Shown here in pieces: positions 6,312 through 8,896 of a DNA stretch of 8,896 bases. Below the pieces are notes generated by a model. That model worked only from the letters and a program-made list of their open reading frames with translations. It ran no database searches and had not been told where the DNA came from. Numbering within the stretch: position 1 is the first letter of the stretch; each line of letters opens with the position of its first letter. The translations under genes were made by a program, and so were the position numbers. Source of the DNA: Bacillota bacterium (GTDB lineage: Bacteria; Bacillota_I; Bacilli_A; Acholeplasmatales; Acholeplasmataceae). The stretch spans positions 1 to 8,896 of the forward strand of contig SBGC01000152.1 in the NCBI GenBank assembly GCA_006226985.1. The letters are read 5' to 3'.

Positions 6312-6761
6312 ATGAAAATAAATATGACATACAAAGTCGTCATGATGATTAACAAACCTAAAGATTTAGTCTCAAAACTTTATGTTGACCGCGATATGAT
6401 GGCAACATGGGAAAAAGGTTTAGTCAGAATCGAAGACACTAAACTTAAATTATTCGAAGAAAACAGTGAAGGTTATCTTGTTTTTTCATTTAATGATCAA
6501 GAAAGTAAAATGAAAGTCACAGTCACACAAGTAACTTTACCCGATACAATTACACAAATCTATGAAGTACCAGGTGCATGGAATGAATGTATCAATACAT
6601 TTGAAAATGTAGATGGTTTGACGAAATGGACCATGGATGTCACATTTAAGATGGAAGCTCCTTATGACATACCTAAGGAAGCATTTATCAAGAAGACAAC
6701 ACAAGGCATGGAAATTTTTAAAGCATTTGTAGAAAGTGTAAAAGAAGAAGATTATTTATAA
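6312..6761 (+). CDS. SRPBCC/START-fold small protein
   Basis: A 149-residue soluble protein of the SRPBCC (Bet v1/START, AHSA1-like) type. Visible marks are an N-terminal strand followed by KPKDLVSKLYVDRDMMATWEKG (about 15-36, the helix-loop region where these proteins begin the cavity), a middle antiparallel sheet rich in alternating residues (about 40-115), WTMDVTFKM near 106-114, and a long C-terminal helix (about 120-145). The family binds hydrophobic ligands or partner proteins, but no ligand can be read from this sequence. There is no signal peptide, so it should be cytoplasmic. The upstream AGGGTGAT is an imperfect ribosome binding site very close to the ATG, and the leader appears very short. 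The stop codon overlaps the ribosome binding site of the CotH gene 10 nt downstream, so the two are likely co-expressed. Fold assignment is fairly confident; the role is unknown. Confidence 0.75.
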   Translation: MKINMTYKVVMMINKPKDLVSKLYVDRDMMATWEKGLVRIEDTKLKLFEENSEGYLVFSFNDQESKMKVTVTQVTLPDTITQIYEVPGAWNECINTFENVDGLTKWTMDVTFKMEAPYDIPKEAFIKKTTQGMEIFKAFVESVKEEDYL

Positions 6762-6771
6762 GGAGCTATAT

Positions 6772-8274
6772 ATGAAAAAAACAGTTGTTATCGTCTTATT
6801 CTTTTTCGCACTTTTTTTACTTGCATCGTGTGATATGGAATTGACACCAAATCCAACTGAACCAACAGTTGTCCCTACAGAACCCATCGATACCGTTGAT
6901 CCTACCATCGAACCGACGATACCTGTTGAGCCAACAATACCAGTTAACATCGAGTCTTTTGATCGTTTATTTAATGATGACGTCAGAAAATCCTTGACGA
7001 TTGAAATATCAACAGAAGAATGGAATGCTCTAGATGATAAGATGATTGCTTATCAAAAGCGATTTGGCGATTATCGTACAGATGACTATGCACGTGCTAA
7101 ACTTATCTATGAAGATCATTTAGGTGTTGTAGAAATTGATGATATTGGTTTAAGAACACGAGGCAATACCTCCAGAGTAAGAATTCAAGATGATCAAGGT
7201 AACTTGAATTTATCACATTTTAAGATATCATTTAAAGAAGACTTCAATATAGATGAACTTAAACCGAATAAAGATCGAACAGTGTTTAATCTTGAAGAAA
7301 TTGATATGAAATATAATCGAAATTGGGATTCAACCTATATTTCTGAAAAGTTTTCGTACGATTTATTTCGTCGCTTTGGTGTTTATGCACCTTATGTGAC
7401 ACTAGCAGAAGTCTATATTAAAATAGGACAAACTAAGCACTTTTATGGTCTTTATACGATCTTAGAACCCATTGATGAACTCTTTTTACAAAAAAGATTA
7501 CCGATAGAACAAACAGAAGGTGATTTATATAAAGCTTTGTGGCAACAATTTGGTCCTGCATCGCTTCAAGATAATTATCATTCGAATGCAATCGGCATTA
7601 AAGATGAAGATATTAATTACAGACCTGCATATGATTTGAAAACGAATAAAAAATCGAGTAATCATAGTGATCTCATAACGTTAATAGATAATTTAAATAA
7701 CTATACGGGGATTACTTTTAGAGATTATATTGAAGATCACTTTGATGTTGATCGGTTACTTAGATTATTAGCTGTTGGTGTATTACTTGGTAATCCTGAT
7801 GACTATAGGTCAATGGGTAATAATTATTACCTCTATCATAATCCCGTGCTTGACAAATGGACAATGATTCCATACGACTATGATCATGGTCTTGGCCAAG
7901 GTTGGGATGGCGCACCAGGATTTAGTAACTATACAGTAGGTGCTGATATTTATGATTGGGCTAATTTAAACGCGATTTTTCTTAATCAACCAGGTTATCC
8001 TCACCCTTTAACTGATAAGTTATTAGATGAGCGTGTTTATCAAATTATTTATGAAACATATTTAGGGATATTAGTTGATCCAGAAGAAGGTTATTTTAGT
8101 TTTGAAGTGTTTTATGAAGCATATGATAAACAAAAACAACTCTATAAAAATTATGTTGGAGATGCGATGATGAATCTTAACTTCACGAGAAGAAATACAG
8201 AGTGGTATTTCAATGAAAAAGTAGCAGATATCGTTATGCAACTAGCATATTATAAAGATCATCCAAGATACTAA
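6772..8274 (+). CDS. CotH-kinase family surface lipoprotein
   Basis: A 500-residue lipoprotein. Residues 1-20 are a signal peptide with lipobox LASC, so Cys20 should be lipidated and the protein anchored to the outer face of the membrane. A Pro/Thr/Glu-rich linker (about 26-58) follows, then the CotH domain (about 70-490). CotH marks are LRTRGNTS at 127-134 (glycine-rich loop), HFKISF at 149-154 with Lys151, GLYTILEPID at 226-235 with Glu232, GNPDDYRSMGNNYYLY at 340-355, and IPYDYDHGLG at 366-375 with Asp369 and Asp371. These correspond to the nucleotide- and metal-binding motifs of the atypical CotH kinases, which phosphorylate spore coat proteins in Bacillus. The motif set looks complete, so it may be active, but the substrate and the ATP source outside the cell are unclear. 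Nothing sporulation-related is nearby. AAGGAG (6760-6765) six bases before the ATG supports the start. The partner upstream is the SRPBCC gene. Confidence 0.87.
   Translation: MKKTVVIVLFFFALFLLASCDMELTPNPTEPTVVPTEPIDTVDPTIEPTIPVEPTIPVNIESFDRLFNDDVRKSLTIEISTEEWNALDDKMIAYQKRFGDYRTDDYARAKLIYEDHLGVVEIDDIGLRTRGNTSRVRIQDDQGNLNLSHFKISFKEDFNIDELKPNKDRTVFNLEEIDMKYNRNWDSTYISEKFSYDLFRRFGVYAPYVTLAEVYIKIGQTKHFYGLYTILEPIDELFLQKRLPIEQTEGDLYKALWQQFGPASLQDNYHSNAIGIKDEDINYRPAYDLKTNKKSSNHSDLITLIDNLNNYTGITFRDYIEDHFDVDRLLRLLAVGVLLGNPDDYRSMGNNYYLYHNPVLDKWTMIPYDYDHGLGQGWDGAPGFSNYTVGADIYDWANLNAIFLNQPGYPHPLTDKLLDERVYQIIYETYLGILVDPEEGYFSFEVFYEAYDKQKQLYKNYVGDAMMNLNFTRRNTEWYFNEKVADIVMQLAYYKDHPRY
6910..6945 (+). repeat. 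Two-copy 18-bp tandem repeat in the lipoprotein linker
   Basis: The codons for EPTIPV occur twice in a row (6910-6927 and 6928-6945). Four of the six codons differ, all synonymously, so the peptide is kept while the DNA has drifted. It is the end of the Pro/Thr-rich linker between the lipid anchor and the CotH domain. Confidence 0.7.
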
Positions 8275-8283
8275 AATTTTAGT
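8270..8283 (+). terminator. Weak palindrome at the end of the CotH gene, possible terminator
   Basis: ACTAAAATTTTAGT is a perfect 14-bp palindrome overlapping the stop codon, followed by TAATTTT. It has almost no G+C and only a short T run, so it would be a poor terminator. It is listed because no better one is present before the next promoter. Confidence 0.25.
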
Positions 8284-8298
8284 TAATTTTGCATGATA

Positions 8299-8308
8299 AC
8301 ATCGATGT
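8299..8308 (+). promoter_or_regulatory. Palindrome ACATCGATGT between the -35 and -10 of the UPF0316 promoter
   Basis: ACATCGATGT is a perfect 10-bp palindrome just upstream of the extended -10. Flanking CAT (8292-8294) and ATG (8312-8314) could extend it as an imperfect dyad. Its position would suit a repressor, but a palindrome of this length can occur by chance. Confidence 0.25.
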
Positions 8309-8312
8309 CTTA

Positions 8313-8321
8313 TGATATAAT
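8313..8321 (+). promoter_or_regulatory. Extended -10 promoter of the UPF0316 gene
   Basis: TATAAT (8316-8321) is preceded by TGA (8313-8315). No good -35 lies at 16-18 bp; the nearest is TTGCAT (8289-8294) at 21 bp, so the TG extension probably carries recognition. The inferred start near 8328 falls inside the GAGGTGAT ribosome binding site (8326-8333), giving a leader of about 11 nt. Confidence 0.6.
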
Positions 8322-8338
8322 GATTGAGGTGATAAAAC

Positions 8339-8896
8339 ATGTGGCAAGACGTAATTGATTTTCTAACATCTGTCCCATTATGGGAACTCTCATTAATCTT
8401 TTTTGCTAAGATTGTCGAAGTAACTATTGGAACAATGCGTATCATTTTAATCGGTAAAGGTTTCCGCAAACCCGGAACACTTTTAGCTATTTTTGAAATC
8501 TTTTTATGGGTATTTATTGCATCAAGAGTCATTATGGGCATATCTGAAACACCGATGAAAGGTATTATTTATGCCTTCGGTTTCGCAACAGGAGTTTATA
8601 TTGGTTCATTACTAGAAAATCGCTTAGCTGTGGGAAAAATTCTCATTCATGTCATTGTAGATCCTCGCGATGGAACAGAGATTATGCAAGTATTAAGATC
8701 TTCAGGACACGGTGTAACATCTGTTGATGCACATGGTAAAGATGCTGATAAAATGGTTTTAATGATCTTTGCAAATCGCAAAAATAAAAACGTAATCATC
8801 AAACTCATTGAAACACTTAATCCAAAGGCACTTATCGTTTCAAATGAAGTCTCATCTGTTCATGGTGGATATGTTAGTCCTTGGCGAAGAATTGCT
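8339..8896 (+). CDS. UPF0316 membrane protein (DUF5698 plus DUF2179), 3' end outside window
   Basis: 186 residues are visible with no stop before the window ends. Residues about 14-95 are the membrane half (DUF5698): VEVTIGTMR (26-34), FEIFLWVFIA (52-61) and YAFGFATGVYIGSLLENRLA (78-97) match the conserved stretches of this family, with three hydrophobic segments near 14-38, 47-67 and 73-93. Residues about 102-180 are a cytoplasmic DUF2179 domain with alternating strands and helices; LRSSGHGVTSVDAHGK (119-134) is its typical central turn. UPF0316 proteins such as Bacillus subtilis YebE are about 170-190 residues, so only a few residues can be missing. The molecular role of the family is unknown to me. 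GAGGTGAT five bases before the ATG supports the start. It is separated from the CotH gene by its own promoter. Confidence 0.88.
   Translation, partial: MWQDVIDFLTSVPLWELSLIFFAKIVEVTIGTMRIILIGKGFRKPGTLLAIFEIFLWVFIASRVIMGISETPMKGIIYAFGFATGVYIGSLLENRLAVGKILIHVIVDPRDGTEIMQVLRSSGHGVTSVDAHGKDADKMVLMIFANRKNKNVIIKLIETLNPKALIVSNEVSSVHGGYVSPWRRIA

Noticed and set aside
6756..6950. 64-residue Gly/Ser/Val-rich open frame on the - strand
   Set aside because: It is the antisense of the Pro/Thr-rich lipoprotein linker; its repetitive look comes from that linker.
8242..8541. 99-residue open frame on the - strand near the end
   Set aside because: It lies opposite the UPF0316 gene and its promoter, which are strongly supported on the + strand.

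Overview
The window is about two-thirds A+T and reads entirely on the + strand. It holds eight coding regions, six complete and two cut by the window edges. TGA is used as a stop (end of the first trkA gene), and long genes up to 717 residues use TGG for Trp with no in-frame TGA. This argues against the Mycoplasma/Spiroplasma code. With low G+C, strong AGGAGG-type ribosome binding sites and TG-extended -10 promoters, the most likely source is a low-GC Firmicute or a standard-code Mollicute relative (Acholeplasma or Izemoplasma type). That placement is inference.

Region 1 (1-3410) is about monovalent cations. It starts with the C-terminal part of an NHA/SLC9B-like cation:proton antiporter, which ends at a terminator. 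A separate operon follows with its own promoter. It encodes a Trk-type K+ uptake system: a short TrkA-like NAD-binding protein, a second RCK protein carrying the only RCK_C domain, and the TrkH channel subunit. The three genes overlap (ATGA, then TAATG), so they are probably translationally coupled. A rho-independent terminator closes the operon.

Region 2 (3375-6272) is a two-gene unit bounded by terminators on both sides: a stand-alone LytTR DNA-binding regulator, then a 717-residue membrane-anchored protein with an extracellular beta-propeller. The leader carries a 20-bp-phased direct repeat and a hairpin that buries the Shine-Dalgarno sequence of the regulator gene. The arrangement (LytTR regulator plus co-transcribed membrane protein) resembles streptococcal LytTR regulatory systems such as HdrRM and BrsRM, but with a large extracellular domain. 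This is the most interesting part of the window; the functional link is a hypothesis.

Region 3 (6270-8274) pairs a small SRPBCC/START-fold protein with a CotH-kinase-like surface lipoprotein 10 nt downstream. Region 4 (8313-8896) is a membrane UPF0316 (DUF5698 plus DUF2179) protein with its own promoter; its stop lies beyond the window.

No gene-free stretch exceeds 300 bases; the longest is about 170 bases (3370-3539) and is filled by a terminator and regulatory signals. I saw no tRNA, rRNA, CRISPR array, insertion sequence or recognisable riboswitch.
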